Source: an archaeon
Lineage (GTDB): Archaea; Thermoproteota; Nitrososphaeria; Nitrososphaerales; Gagatemarchaeaceae
Assembly (NCBI GenBank): GCA_021819035.1
Contig: JAKASL010000001.1
Span: 496,001-560,000 of the forward strand
Length of the DNA: 64,000 bases
Reading direction: 5' to 3'
The notes below the pieces were generated by a model that did no database searches, was not told the origin of the DNA, and saw only the letters and a list, made by a program, of their open reading frames with translations. Both the position numbers and the translations under genes were made by a program. This document shows positions 23,847 to 31,944 of this stretch, piece after piece. Positions within the stretch are counted from its first letter, which is position 1; each line of letters begins with the position of its first letter.

Positions 23847-24374
23847 TCAATGAGCACCTGGCTTCGAAGAAACGGTCGCCTCGAATTCCGATAGCCTCTG
23901 TTTCAGTTCAGAAACCATCTCTTGGGTCTTCGAGTCGCCGCAGACCTGAGCGAACGCCAGCATGTTCGCGTAAATGGCGTAGTCAATCGGCTCTGTGCCA
24001 TCTGGAATGTCTTGGAGCTTCGAAACCGACAACATGATACCCTTCTGAATCTCCACGAATATTTTGTATGCCTCGGCCAGGTTCACGTCCTTTGGCTTGG
24101 CTTCTAAGAACTGTTGCGGAATGTAGTTGGTCGCCACGGCCCTGTACAACTTCTTCTCGATGTTGTTGACCTTCGCAGTCTTCGATAACTCGATCAGACC
24201 CGCGGCCAGAAGTTTCTGGACCCTCCTCCATATCTTCAGGGTGGGGGTGCGGAACTTCCTCGAAAGCTCACTCACGGAGTAATCGGAAAAGACCAGCTCC
24301 CTGAGTATTCTGAGGTTCAGCGGGTCGGAAATCAGGGCTGTCCCCCTCTCATCGAGCACTTTCATAATTTTCAT
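23847..24374 (-). CDS. ArsR-like winged-helix regulator with C-terminal helical domain
   Basis: The product has 175 residues. Residues about 12-75 form a winged helix: SDPLNLRILRELVFSDYSVS (helices 1-2), ELSRKFRTPTLKIWRRVQKL (helix-turn-helix) and LLAAGLIELSKTAKVN (start of the wing). The second half is helical and may bind a ligand or mediate dimerisation. The ATG at 24374 lies about 27 bp from an AT core (attataatg, about 24397-24405), which also sits 30 bp before the divergent hydrolase. Autoregulation and control of the hydrolase gene are therefore plausible. Confidence 0.7.
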   Translation of the reverse strand: MKIMKVLDERGTALISDPLNLRILRELVFSDYSVSELSRKFRTPTLKIWRRVQKLLAAGLIELSKTAKVNNIEKKLYRAVATNYIPQQFLEAKPKDVNLAEAYKIFVEIQKGIMLSVSKLQDIPDGTEPIDYAIYANMLAFAQVCGDSKTQEMVSELKQRLSEFEATVSSKPGAH

Positions 24375-24433
24375 TGGATGAAACCGCTTTCCATAGCATT
24401 ATAATGGTGTCGCTGCCCTTTACCCTCCTGTCG

Positions 24434-25456
24434 ATGACTGGAACAGAAAGACCCCTGACGGTTCCTGGAGAGATTCAGCTCTCAGGGACGTTGCATCTGC
24501 CTGCTGAAGCCGGCTCAGACGCTTGGAAGTGTCCGGCGATTCTGTTCGTCCACGGGTCCGGTCCAGTGGACAGGAACGAAAACGCCAGGTTCATCCACCT
24601 GAACGTGTTCAACTTCTTGGCGGAGGAGCTCGGGAAGGCCGGTTACGTCTCGTTCAGGTATGACAAGAGGGGGGTAGGGAAGAGCAAAGGAAGCTACTAC
24701 AGGGCAGGGCTGTGGGACCTCGTGGACGACGCAGCAAGGGCGCTCGTCGTCCTGAAGAGCCAGAAGGAGGTAGATCCGGCGAAGATCGTGATAATCGGGC
24801 ACAGTGAAGGGTGCTACATTGCACCCCTTGTGGCACAGCGAATTCCGGTCGCAGGGATGGTCCTGTTAATGGCTCCTGCCGATAGGCTCGACACCATCCT
24901 GCTCTGCCAAGCGCAGATGATGGAGGGCGCCCTTGGCACCATCAAGGGGTTGAAAGGTTCCCTCATCAGATGGCTCGTCAGCGTTCAGAACGGCGGGAGG
25001 CTGACCGAGGCGCAGGAGAGACTGCTGACGAAGGTCCGCCGAGGGACGAAGCCGGTGATACGCTTTCGGATGAGCCGCGTACCAGCAAAATGGGTCAGAG
25101 AACACATGGGTTTCGACCCCTCGGAAGCGTATTCCAGCATCAGTTGCCCCGTCCTCATCGTGAACGGGTCGAAGGACCTCCAGGTCAGGCCTGAAGATGC
25201 ACGGACGATAGCGGAGATCGTCAGAGGGCCATGCGAGTGGCACATCCTCGAGGGGATGACTCACATTCTAAGACGAGACACCCGGGACGGTCCTTCCGTC
25301 ATGCATTACAAGAAGCTATTGAAAGAGAGCGTAGACCCAGAAATAGGACAGCTAATCCGGGGTTGGCTGCACCGAAATTTTGACGAGAACCGTGCGGCTT
25401 CCCTTTCTCAAAGCGTCACGGCCAAGCCACTCATAGAGTTGCACGACGTTTCATGA
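24434..25456 (+). CDS. Alpha/beta hydrolase (serine esterase/peptidase-like)
   Basis: The product has 340 residues from ATG 24434; the frame is open back to 24374. HGSGP (oxyanion region, about 39-43) is followed by SFRYDKRGVGKSKGSYY and then IIGHSEGC at about 118-125, whose Ser is the nucleophile. VLIVNGSKDLQV at about 240 carries the expected acid and EGMTHI at about 275 gives the histidine. This is the arrangement of the alpha/beta hydrolase superfamily, likely cytoplasmic since no signal is seen. The substrate is unknown. The start was chosen because the shared AT core at 24397-24405 fits a leaderless start here. Confidence 0.8.
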   Translation: MTGTERPLTVPGEIQLSGTLHLPAEAGSDAWKCPAILFVHGSGPVDRNENARFIHLNVFNFLAEELGKAGYVSFRYDKRGVGKSKGSYYRAGLWDLVDDAARALVVLKSQKEVDPAKIVIIGHSEGCYIAPLVAQRIPVAGMVLLMAPADRLDTILLCQAQMMEGALGTIKGLKGSLIRWLVSVQNGGRLTEAQERLLTKVRRGTKPVIRFRMSRVPAKWVREHMGFDPSEAYSSISCPVLIVNGSKDLQVRPEDARTIAEIVRGPCEWHILEGMTHILRRDTRDGPSVMHYKKLLKESVDPEIGQLIRGWLHRNFDENRAASLSQSVTAKPLIELHDVS

Positions 25457-25875
25457 GCGTGTCACGGGCGAGGAAAAATCCAACGAAGGTGCTTAGGGTT
25501 CAATCGTTGTGGGTGTTCGACGACGAGCTGAATACGATAGGCAGAAAGTCGAGATGGCTAAGCGCGCATGCCTCACAGCCGATCGGCAGACCTTTGCACA
25601 GACATGCGGGATATATCGAAGTCAGGGAAAAGGAATCCATCACGTTCCACGAAAGAGACGGCAGCTTGGAGATACCCCTTTCGACCATCAGGAAGGCGAC
25701 GGTCGGGTATGATGAGAATTTCACGAGGCTTGCGGGAGGGCGAGGGTTGATTCCTCCAATGCACTTTGCGTTTGAAGACAGGATTGTTTATTTCTTCACA
25801 CGGGACGCGACGGACTGGGTCTTTCGCGGTAAAAATGAAAGACTGTTGTCTATGATTACTGGGCACCCTCCGTGA
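25453..25875 (+). CDS. PH/GRAM-like small protein coupled to the hydrolase gene
   Basis: The product has 140 residues whose ATG overlaps the hydrolase stop (ATGA). Strands such as KVLRVQSLWVFDDELNTI, IEVREKESITFHERDG and IPLSTIRKATVGYD suggest a small beta-barrel of PH/GRAM type. Similar beta-barrel domains are predicted in other proteins of this window. No catalytic motif is seen. Co-expression with the hydrolase is likely. The function is unknown. Confidence 0.5.
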   Translation: MSVSRARKNPTKVLRVQSLWVFDDELNTIGRKSRWLSAHASQPIGRPLHRHAGYIEVREKESITFHERDGSLEIPLSTIRKATVGYDENFTRLAGGRGLIPPMHFAFEDRIVYFFTRDATDWVFRGKNERLLSMITGHPP

Positions 25876-25905
25876 TGTTTTATCTCTGCTTCTTCTTCTT
25901 TCTGG

Positions 25906-26382
25906 ATGAATGTATCTCGTTGTAATAGAAACGGGGTCAGCGAGGTCATCGCCGCGCTCCTCCTGCTTTCAATCACCGTCGGTGTCTTCGGCGTCTTCTA
26001 TACCTACTACGTCAGCGGCTTGAACTCGTCGGGCGGCAGCGTCGCCCAGGGGATACAGGACTCCGCCAAGGCGACGGGCGAGCTGATGAGCCTCGTGAGC
26101 TACCAGGTTCAGGGGAGCACCGTCACCCTCTACCTATACAACTACGGGCTGCAGCCGATAACCCTCAACCCGCCCCAGCAGGCCTTCCTTGTGGCGTCAG
26201 GCTCCCAGCAGCAGGCGCAGAGCTTCACCCTCACCGACGCATCCTCTGGCGCCGCCATCAGCACGATACAGACGCAGAAGCTCGCAGAATTGGCCCTGAC
26301 CTTCAGCAGCGTTCCCAACTCCTTCTACGTGGAGATCATGGACAGCATCGGGAAGAGCTTCGAGTTCCAGCTCTCATCCTAG
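25906..26382 (+). CDS. Archaeal type IV pilin-like protein
   Basis: The product has 158 residues. The N-terminus NVSRCNRNGVSEVIAALLLL is a class III signal: a basic stretch, then Gly, then VSEVIAALLLLSITVGVFGV as the conserved hydrophobic helix with Glu at position +3 of the mature protein. The head is beta-rich with many Gln and Ser residues. TTTTATC at about 25876 lies 26 bp before the ATG, so the transcript is probably leaderless. The gene is followed after 34 bp by the repeat-rich pilin-like adhesin. It carries an exact inverted TTTCTATTAC at 25922. Confidence 0.8.
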   Translation: MNVSRCNRNGVSEVIAALLLLSITVGVFGVFYTYYVSGLNSSGGSVAQGIQDSAKATGELMSLVSYQVQGSTVTLYLYNYGLQPITLNPPQQAFLVASGSQQQAQSFTLTDASSGAAISTIQTQKLAELALTFSSVPNSFYVEIMDSIGKSFEFQLSS

Positions 26383-26416
26383 TCCGCGTTAAAAGGCGGG
26401 CCCGCCTTCGCCCCCG

Positions 26417-27793
26417 TTGAACGCCCAGAGCCACCGGAGGAAAGGCATAGCTTCCCTCCCCGTATCGATCTTCTTCGTCGCCCTCGTAGTCACCGCCATG
26501 GTCGGGGTGGGCACCCTGGCAGCCGGCCAGTCGGGCCTCGCGGCCAAGCAGGTCAGCGTCGATAGCGCGCTGGCAGCGCGGCAGCAGGAGCTTTCGGGGC
26601 TGTCAGCCTCCACCCAGACGGGGACCATCCTCGAGCTTCACCAGGCTTCGGGGGTGGCGACCGACATCGTATACGCGCTCCTGCAGGAGGGCAACGACCA
26701 AGCCCTCACAGAACCCGTCAACTACATCGTGAAGCCGGGACAGACCTTGACTATCAACATCACCTCGCTGGCCGAATCGATAACCGGGGGCACGCTGCCG
26801 AGCCTGTCACGCGTCACCCTGGCGACGAGCAGGGGGCTCTACATCACCTCCCAGGTCCAGACGGTGCAGCAGACAAAGCAGGTCACCACCTACCTGCAGG
26901 AGCAGGTCCAGGAGACAGGACAGCGCCTAGCTGGATACGAGGTCTCACAGACTACGAGCGCAGTCACGGGGTACGACGTAACAGAAACTGCGCCGACCAG
27001 CAAGCTCGCAGGGTACGACGTGACCGCCCACTACCCGGTGACCACTCAGGTCCTCTCCGGCTACGACCTCTACTTGACCGTGGCCCGGACCGCCTACGCC
27101 TGCCCGTCCGGGTGGAACAACGCCGGGAACGGACTCTGCTCCTACTCCTACAGCTACACCACCACATACACCACGACAGAGACCGTCATGCACGGGTATG
27201 AGATCTGCGTCCCAATCGACGTCAGGACCGGGGCCTGCGTGTGGAGGTGCATCTGGCCGTTCTGCTGGACCTCGACCGTGACTGTGGTCAACGTCGTCGT
27301 CCACTACGTGACAGTCTACACCGACGCGTCAGCCACCACCACGTACACGCAGGAGTACGACGGCTTCTCTTCCACCTGCCCCTCCTACGCCTACCAGATA
27401 GGGATGATTTGTGACCCAGTTTACACCGCGCAGACGGCCTACCAGAGCGAGTCGCTCGGCCAGCTGTCGTACTGCCCGGCGCCGGATCGGTACACGGGAA
27501 GTTACTACACCTGCTCGCCGGTCTATCATCAGCAGACGACAACGACCAGTCTCGGCCAGCTTTCATACTGCCCCTCAGGAACCTCCGGGACGCAGTACTC
27601 CTGCACGCCAGAATACCAGTCGCGCACGACGAGCCTTGGCCAGATGAGCTACTGCCCGTCAGGCTCGCAGTACTCCTGCTCGGCGGTCTACAGCGCCTAC
27701 ACCTACTGGGTCACTGAGACGGTCCCCGTCGTGACCGCCGTGACATACGAGACTCTGTCGACCTTGGGGTCTGCTTGGCTGATCGGCGGCTAG
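26417..27793 (+). CDS. Repeat-rich pilin-like adhesin with cysteine repeats
   Basis: The product has 458 residues from a TTG start. It has a class III-like N-terminus (RRKG then IASLPVSIFFVALVVTAMVG), a helical stalk, four AGYDV-type repeats about 15-17 residues apart at about 170-215, and a Tyr/Thr/Cys-rich C-terminal half. Three copies of SLGQLSYCPSG, varying at single positions, begin near residues 344, 377 and 404, each followed by a YxCxPxY segment. Regular Cys spacing suggests disulphide-stabilised repeats, as in an adhesin tip. GTTAAAAGG 25 bp upstream and the palindrome AAGGCGGGCCCGCCTT at 26393-26408 mark the promoter. It is probably co-expressed with the pilin upstream. Confidence 0.65.
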   Translation: MNAQSHRRKGIASLPVSIFFVALVVTAMVGVGTLAAGQSGLAAKQVSVDSALAARQQELSGLSASTQTGTILELHQASGVATDIVYALLQEGNDQALTEPVNYIVKPGQTLTINITSLAESITGGTLPSLSRVTLATSRGLYITSQVQTVQQTKQVTTYLQEQVQETGQRLAGYEVSQTTSAVTGYDVTETAPTSKLAGYDVTAHYPVTTQVLSGYDLYLTVARTAYACPSGWNNAGNGLCSYSYSYTTTYTTTETVMHGYEICVPIDVRTGACVWRCIWPFCWTSTVTVVNVVVHYVTVYTDASATTTYTQEYDGFSSTCPSYAYQIGMICDPVYTAQTAYQSESLGQLSYCPAPDRYTGSYYTCSPVYHQQTTTTSLGQLSYCPSGTSGTQYSCTPEYQSRTTSLGQMSYCPSGSQYSCSAVYSAYTYWVTETVPVVTAVTYETLSTLGSAWLIGG

Positions 27794-27833
27794 CGCGGTC
27801 AAGCCAGGGTCGCCGTCGGGCCTCCGTGGAGGA

Positions 27834-28094
27834 TCAGAGCTTCCCGATCTCGGCCGCCAGCTGCGAGAGCTTCCTCCCCTTCTCGGTGAGGGAGTAGGCT
27901 ACCGGCCTGTACGGCTCGTCTAGGACCTTCCTGTCCACGAGCCTGGCGGCCTCCATCGCCTTCAGTGCCCTGGTGGTTGTCGTCGAGAACCCTATGGCGC
28001 TCACAAGCTCCGAGTAGCGCATCCTGTCCTTCGCCCCCAGCAGCTCGAGGACCTTCCTTGTCCCCTTCAGGGCGAGCACCTCGAAGGCGTCCAA
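27834..28094 (-). CDS. HxlR/ArsR-like winged-helix regulator
   Basis: The product has 86 residues from a TTG start. TRKVLELLGAKDRMRYSELV, then SAIGFSTTTTRALKAMEAAR and LVDRKVLDEPYRPVAYSLTE form a complete winged helix, ending in a short helix. It is divergent from the gene at 28174. The 80 bp between them hold cgCCATTGGCG and related GGCGCT elements, plausible operators. Its own AT core (atagtattt, about 28120) lies about 26 bp upstream. It may regulate the pilus genes around it. Confidence 0.75.
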   Translation of the reverse strand: MDAFEVLALKGTRKVLELLGAKDRMRYSELVSAIGFSTTTTRALKAMEAARLVDRKVLDEPYRPVAYSLTEKGRKLSQLAAEIGKL

Positions 28095-28173
28095 CCGCGC
28101 TCAGGCTTGAAAGAGCGGAGAAATACTATTGCAAGCGCCATTGGCGTTTAAGTAGCGTAGGCGCTATTCATGT

Positions 28174-28482
28174 GTGGGGAGCGGCCTGCTCATGGAAACG
28201 CTGCAAGGCGACTCTGGCGTGCTGCACACGTTCGCCCGCGTATCGAGGGGCCCTGGTGGGACCAGGGTGGTTGACAGCTGCGGCGCCGGGGCGTGCGACG
28301 TCGACGTCATCAAGCTCCGGACGAAGGCCCTCGACGTCGGGGCAGTCTCCGCGGAGATCATAGCGCCGTCGTACACCCCCACGGCCCTCGAGCTGGCGAA
28401 GGAGTACGGGATCAGGCTCAAGAGCTCCACCACACGTCCCCGTAGGAAGTCACCACCCCGACGCTCTGGAAGGACGGGCTGA
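28174..28482 (+). CDS. Small hypothetical protein, Mrr/restriction-endonuclease-like C-terminal pattern
   Basis: The product has 102 residues from a GTG start. GTTTAAGT at about 28147 lies 26 bp upstream, consistent with a leaderless transcript. The middle (CDVDVIKLRTKALDVGAVSA) and IIAPSYTPTALELAKEYGIR resemble the last strand and helix of Mrr-type PD-(D/E)XK proteins, but the catalytic acidic residues are not clearly present. The Arg/Lys/Pro/Ser tail overlaps the convergent pilin gene end by 65 bp and may be extra. It may be a truncated remnant. Confidence 0.4.
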   Translation: MGSGLLMETLQGDSGVLHTFARVSRGPGGTRVVDSCGAGACDVDVIKLRTKALDVGAVSAEIIAPSYTPTALELAKEYGIRLKSSTTRPRRKSPPRRSGRTG

Positions 28483-28813
28483 CTAGAAACGTCGAGGTTC
28501 CACGGGGTGCGACCGAGACCGGCTGGCCCAGAGAGACAATCTTCTGCTTCCCTCCCTCGTTCACCCCTATGTAGTAGAAAATCGCAGCAGTAGTCGGGCC
28601 GTCGTTCCGCACAGTCACCGACCCCGCGCTGAGGCTCACAGAAAGGCTCTCGTCCGCCCTGCCCCCGACCACGAGCTGCGCGTCGGCCGCCTGCCTCGCT
28701 ATCGAGTACTGCGCTGCCATGAGGGCAGTGAAGAGGCTGAACACGATCATGGCGAGGACTATGAAGAAGAGGGCGCCTATGATCTCGGCCTGTGCTCTTC
28801 TTGACTTTTTCAT
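28418..28813 (-). CDS. Archaeal pilin-like / FlaF-like membrane protein
   Basis: The product has 131 residues. The N-terminus KKSRRAQAEIIGALFFIVLA has an Ala-Gln-Ala-Glu junction before a hydrophobic helix, a pattern of archaeal class III precursors, although the canonical Gly is replaced by Ala. The head is beta-rich (ADESLSVSLSAGSVTVRND and following). It resembles minor pilin or archaellum accessory proteins. The start was chosen at ATG 28813. An exact TTTCTACTAC motif lies at 28571-28580 on its coding strand. It lies on the same strand as the pilin at 28882. Confidence 0.6.
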   Translation of the reverse strand: MKKSRRAQAEIIGALFFIVLAMIVFSLFTALMAAQYSIARQAADAQLVVGGRADESLSVSLSAGSVTVRNDGPTTAAIFYYIGVNEGGKQKIVSLGQPVSVAPRGTSTFLVSPSFQSVGVVTSYGDVWWSS

Positions 28814-28881
28814 CTCGCAAGGAGGGTTTCGCTCGCTAAAAGAGGGGAAGGGCCTGGACACGCCCAGGCCGCTCTTGGCTT

Positions 28882-29337
28882 CTACTGCGCCGTCACCGTA
28901 ACGACTTGGGTCTGGGTAGCGCCGTTCGCGAAAGTGGCCGCCACAGTGATGGTGTAGGACACTCCCGACGTGACAGATACCGCAGTCGAGAAGGTGGTGC
29001 TGGTCCCGCCGCCGGGGGCTATCGGCGAGCCTGACGATGGTGCTGGGCTCCAAGTTGGCTGGGTCGCAGGAACGACGGTGCCGCCCAGGGTCAGGCCCGT
29101 CAGCGCAATCGAACCGGAGTCCGTCACCGACACTACGGCCGTGCCGGTGCCAGAGCCGCTCGCCACTGCGATGGAGGCGCTCACCTGGATCTGGTCTGTG
29201 TTCTGGGCCCTGCTGGCCGTGGTGGTGAAGTACGTGTAGAGGACCCCGGCCGCGACTATGGTCATTGCGACGACGAGGATTGTGGCGATGATCGTGGAGA
29301 TGGCTGTTCTTCGCGTTGTCTGAAGTGCAGTCTTCAT
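28882..29337 (-). CDS. Archaeal type IV pilin-like protein, paralogue of the 39351 pilin
   Basis: The product has 151 residues. RRTAISTIIATILVVAMTIV is the signal and hydrophobic helix. The beta head ends with TFANGATQTQVVTVTA, almost the same as the end of the 39351 protein. Both proteins share a Gly/Ser/Pro segment followed by TST around residue 100-115. GTTTTAAGC on the reverse strand (about 29361-29368) is about 27 bp before the ATG. It probably forms the pilus with the other pilins and the FlaI/FlaJ-type proteins. An acyl-thioesterase gene lies immediately upstream on the same strand. Confidence 0.75.
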   Translation of the reverse strand: MKTALQTTRRTAISTIIATILVVAMTIVAAGVLYTYFTTTASRAQNTDQIQVSASIAVASGSGTGTAVVSVTDSGSIALTGLTLGGTVVPATQPTWSPAPSSGSPIAPGGGTSTTFSTAVSVTSGVSYTITVAATFANGATQTQVVTVTAQ

Positions 29338-29372
29338 CCACGACGGAGGGGCGACCCGCTTAAAACAGAGGA

Positions 29373-29792
29373 TCAGGACCGGTGCCGCTTCACGCTGGCC
29401 GAAAGCCTCTTCCTGACATCCGCAGGGAACGGGCAGGCCTTGTGGGTCCTGGCGTCGAAATGAACGCCGACCAGTTCGCTCGTGGCTATCACCTGGCCGA
29501 GCGGCCTTCGCTTCATCGTGTGCGCGAAGCGGATGGCCTTTTCCTTGACTTCGAGCAGCCTGGTCCTGACCTCGAGGACGTCCCCCGCAAAGACCTCGCG
29601 CCGGTACTTCGTCCGCTGGTCCACCGCCGCCATGCCCTTGCGGTTGGCCTTCATGTATTCAGACGTGATCCCGAACTCGGAAAGGAATGCCCAGGTCGCC
29701 TGGTCGAACATGGACGCGTAGTACTGGACGTTCATGTGCCCCATGTGGTCGATCTGCTGCGGATACACCGTGCCCAGGTACGTCAAGGACAA
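29373..29792 (-). CDS. Acyl-CoA thioesterase-like hot-dog protein (4HBT family)
   Basis: The product has 139 residues from TTG 29792. YLGTVYPQQIDHMGHMNVQY contains the 4HBT signature in which the Asp/His and DHMGHMN region form the active-site start of YbgC/FcbC thioesterases. FDQATWAFLSEFG and FAGDVLEVRTRLLEVKEKAI follow as the central helix and strands. These enzymes hydrolyse acyl-CoA thioesters in the cytoplasm. The frame is open to 29885 but upstream residues are low-complexity and Arg-rich, so the shorter start was chosen. It looks like a chromosomal-type metabolic gene sitting between pilus genes. Confidence 0.75.
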   Translation of the reverse strand: MSLTYLGTVYPQQIDHMGHMNVQYYASMFDQATWAFLSEFGITSEYMKANRKGMAAVDQRTKYRREVFAGDVLEVRTRLLEVKEKAIRFAHTMKRRPLGQVIATSELVGVHFDARTHKACPFPADVRKRLSASVKRHRS

Positions 29793-29997
29793 GAGACGAA
29801 TCCCTCTCCTTCGCCCTCCGCCCAGCTCCTTAATGCGTTTCGAACCGGCAGAGTGTCCCGTCCTCTCGGCCGCGTCACCTTCCAACGGCGGCTGGCCGGA
29901 CGGCTGCCGAGATCTGTGCAGCCCCGAGGTCTGGCCTGACTTCGGCCTTGACGAGAATCCAATCGACAGCGCTTCGGCACAGAAACGATGGCGCGGC

Positions 29998-31896
29998 TCA
30001 GAAACCGAGCGAGAAGCTCATCGGAAGATATCGCGTGAAGACGATGGCCAGCACCGCCAGGGCGAAGAGCACAGTCATGTTGAGCGTGTTCTTCGACGTG
30101 AAGTCGGTGGCCCTGGTCATGGTGAAGGCTATCGCGCCTGCAGCTACGACTGTGACGACGGCAACCGTGCTGTTGACGATGGCCAGGGACGCGGTCCCGC
30201 CCCTGAAGAAACCGGCGGCCGAGGAGCCGAAGCTCCCTATGACACCGCTGATGACCTTGACGACGAGCGGGATGGCCACCGGGACCGCGTACCCCAGCAT
30301 CTTGTAGAGCCCCACCGACGAGGTCGCCTCCTTCTTCAGCCTGTTGTAGCCCGAGATGAAGTTGTAGAGGTCCTCTATGTTGGCGGGCGTCCCCCCGCCG
30401 CTCTCGGTGATCTGGTCGAGGATGAAGAAGGTCGTCCTCCCGAGCCAGCTCCTCATGGCCACCTTCACCTCGCCGAGCCTCACGCCCAGGCTCATCTGTG
30501 CGGCCATCCTCTCCAGGATCGAGTCGAAGACAGGGTTGAACTTCGTCTTCGCTGCCGTCTCCAGCACCGCCTTCCTCATGTTGTAGCCTATCTTCCTGTA
30601 CTCCGCTATGCTGCGCAGGAAGTCGGGAAGCGCGGCCTCGGTCATCCTGACCTCCCTCATCTGCGCCCTGACGGGGAGCCCGTAGAGAGCGGCCCCCGCA
30701 GCCCCTCCCACTGCGACGGTCAGCCAGAGCTGCCCCGTGAACGACGCGGCCATGGCGCCTGCGGCGAGCCCTATCAGCCCGAGCCTCGCGTCCCCTCCCA
30801 GGATGTCGTACGTCCTCGGCTGGGCTGACCTGACCATGAAGTACATCACCAGCGATATCATCGGGAGCGCCGCCACGCTGGCGTAGGCGATTTCGGCCAC
30901 CATCTCCGGCGGCATCGTTATCGCCCCCACCACCAGCAGCAGCGGCAGGAGCACGAAGACAATGATCAGCATCTCCCCTATGGTGCCCACCCTTTCGGCG
31001 TAGCTCTGCCACCTGAATCTCATCGAGGCGAGGTACTCGCGAGTCCTGTCGCCGAGGTAGAGGACTACGTCCCCTCCGGACTTCAGGACACCCGTGTATC
31101 CGTAGAGGAAGTGCTTGAACGAGTCGTCGGGGTGCGTAGATGCCAAGTCGTCGAGCGCGCCGACGACATCCTTCCCGAAGCCGATGCTCTTCTGCAGGAG
31201 CCTCGCTTCCACCTCCATGGCCGGGAGAATCTGCTTCCCCATAGTCCCCCTGAACGCGTCTACCAGGGAGCGCCCCGCAGACTGCATCACCGAGGAGAGA
31301 AGGGCAAAGAATGGCAACTCGTCCCTGACGTTGGTCTTCCTCTCCGCCGCCCTGTTCTTGGCGCTCAATGAAGGGGTGTAGAGGATTATCGCCGGTATCA
31401 TCATCAGGGCGAGGAGGGTAGGGCTGACGAGGACCGAAAGGACCAGCGAGAGGGGGACGAAGACGGCCGCGAGGACGACGGAGTAGAACGAGTACCTCGC
31501 AGCGAAGGCGTAGGGGTCGAGCTGCATCCCTCCCTTCACCACGTCCCCCCTGATGCCCCGCTCCATCCTCTCGGCGAGCCTGTTCAGGAGGGGGATGCCT
31601 CTGGCGATCTTGACCGCCCTGTCCTCCCTGACCTCCCTGACCTGGACGGCGCGCCTCCTGCCGAGGGCCTCCAGGACCGCGCTACCCTTGACCTTGCTCT
31701 CCACGTCCACATGGAAGAGCGGGAGCAGGACCGCCAGAGCGACCAGCACCACCGCCTCGCCGAGGACGAAGCCGAGCGCGAGGCCTGCGGAGAGCCCCGA
31801 GAAGGGCCTGATGCCCAGGAGGGTGGCAAGGAGGACCAGCGCCGCCGCGGCCCCGAGAAGAGCGAAATAGAGTCTGCCCGCGGATACCCTGGCCAC
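29998..31896 (-). CDS. FlaJ/TadC-type pilus assembly membrane protein, tandem T2SSF domains
   Basis: The product has 632 residues. Two type II secretion F-like domains are visible. The first lies at about 170-300 (AAERKTNVRDELPFFALLSS and KSGGDVVLYLGDRTREYL). The second lies at about 420-540 (VRMTEAALPDFLRSIAEYRK and LDQITESGGGTPANIEDLYN). Each is flanked by clusters of TM segments. FlaJ/TadC-type proteins are membrane platforms on which the FlaI/TadA ATPase assembles pilin subunits. Its likely partner is the ATPase at 37790, 6 kb away on the other strand. The ATG at 31896 shares one AT core with the divergent surface protein gene. Confidence 0.85.
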   Translation of the reverse strand: MARVSAGRLYFALLGAAAALVLLATLLGIRPFSGLSAGLALGFVLGEAVVLVALAVLLPLFHVDVESKVKGSAVLEALGRRRAVQVREVREDRAVKIARGIPLLNRLAERMERGIRGDVVKGGMQLDPYAFAARYSFYSVVLAAVFVPLSLVLSVLVSPTLLALMMIPAIILYTPSLSAKNRAAERKTNVRDELPFFALLSSVMQSAGRSLVDAFRGTMGKQILPAMEVEARLLQKSIGFGKDVVGALDDLASTHPDDSFKHFLYGYTGVLKSGGDVVLYLGDRTREYLASMRFRWQSYAERVGTIGEMLIIVFVLLPLLLVVGAITMPPEMVAEIAYASVAALPMISLVMYFMVRSAQPRTYDILGGDARLGLIGLAAGAMAASFTGQLWLTVAVGGAAGAALYGLPVRAQMREVRMTEAALPDFLRSIAEYRKIGYNMRKAVLETAAKTKFNPVFDSILERMAAQMSLGVRLGEVKVAMRSWLGRTTFFILDQITESGGGTPANIEDLYNFISGYNRLKKEATSSVGLYKMLGYAVPVAIPLVVKVISGVIGSFGSSAAGFFRGGTASLAIVNSTVAVVTVVAAGAIAFTMTRATDFTSKNTLNMTVLFALAVLAIVFTRYLPMSFSLGF

Positions 31897-31944
31897 GACG
31901 GGGAAGGCCCGCCCGCCTTAAAACCGGCCCGGCGCTTCTCGGAC
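31897..31944. promoter_or_regulatory. Compact bidirectional promoter
   Basis: Only 48 bp separate the FlaJ-like start (31896, minus) from the surface protein start (31945, plus). The single AT core ccTTAAAAcc at about 31917-31925 sits about 25 bp from both start codons. One core may serve both directions, or two overlapping TBP sites may compete. Confidence 0.5.

Noticed and set aside
26393-26408. Palindrome AAGGCGGGCCCGCCTT as a terminator of the upstream pilin
   Set aside because: It overlaps the AT core of the next gene's promoter and has no following T-run; an operator role is possible but unproven.
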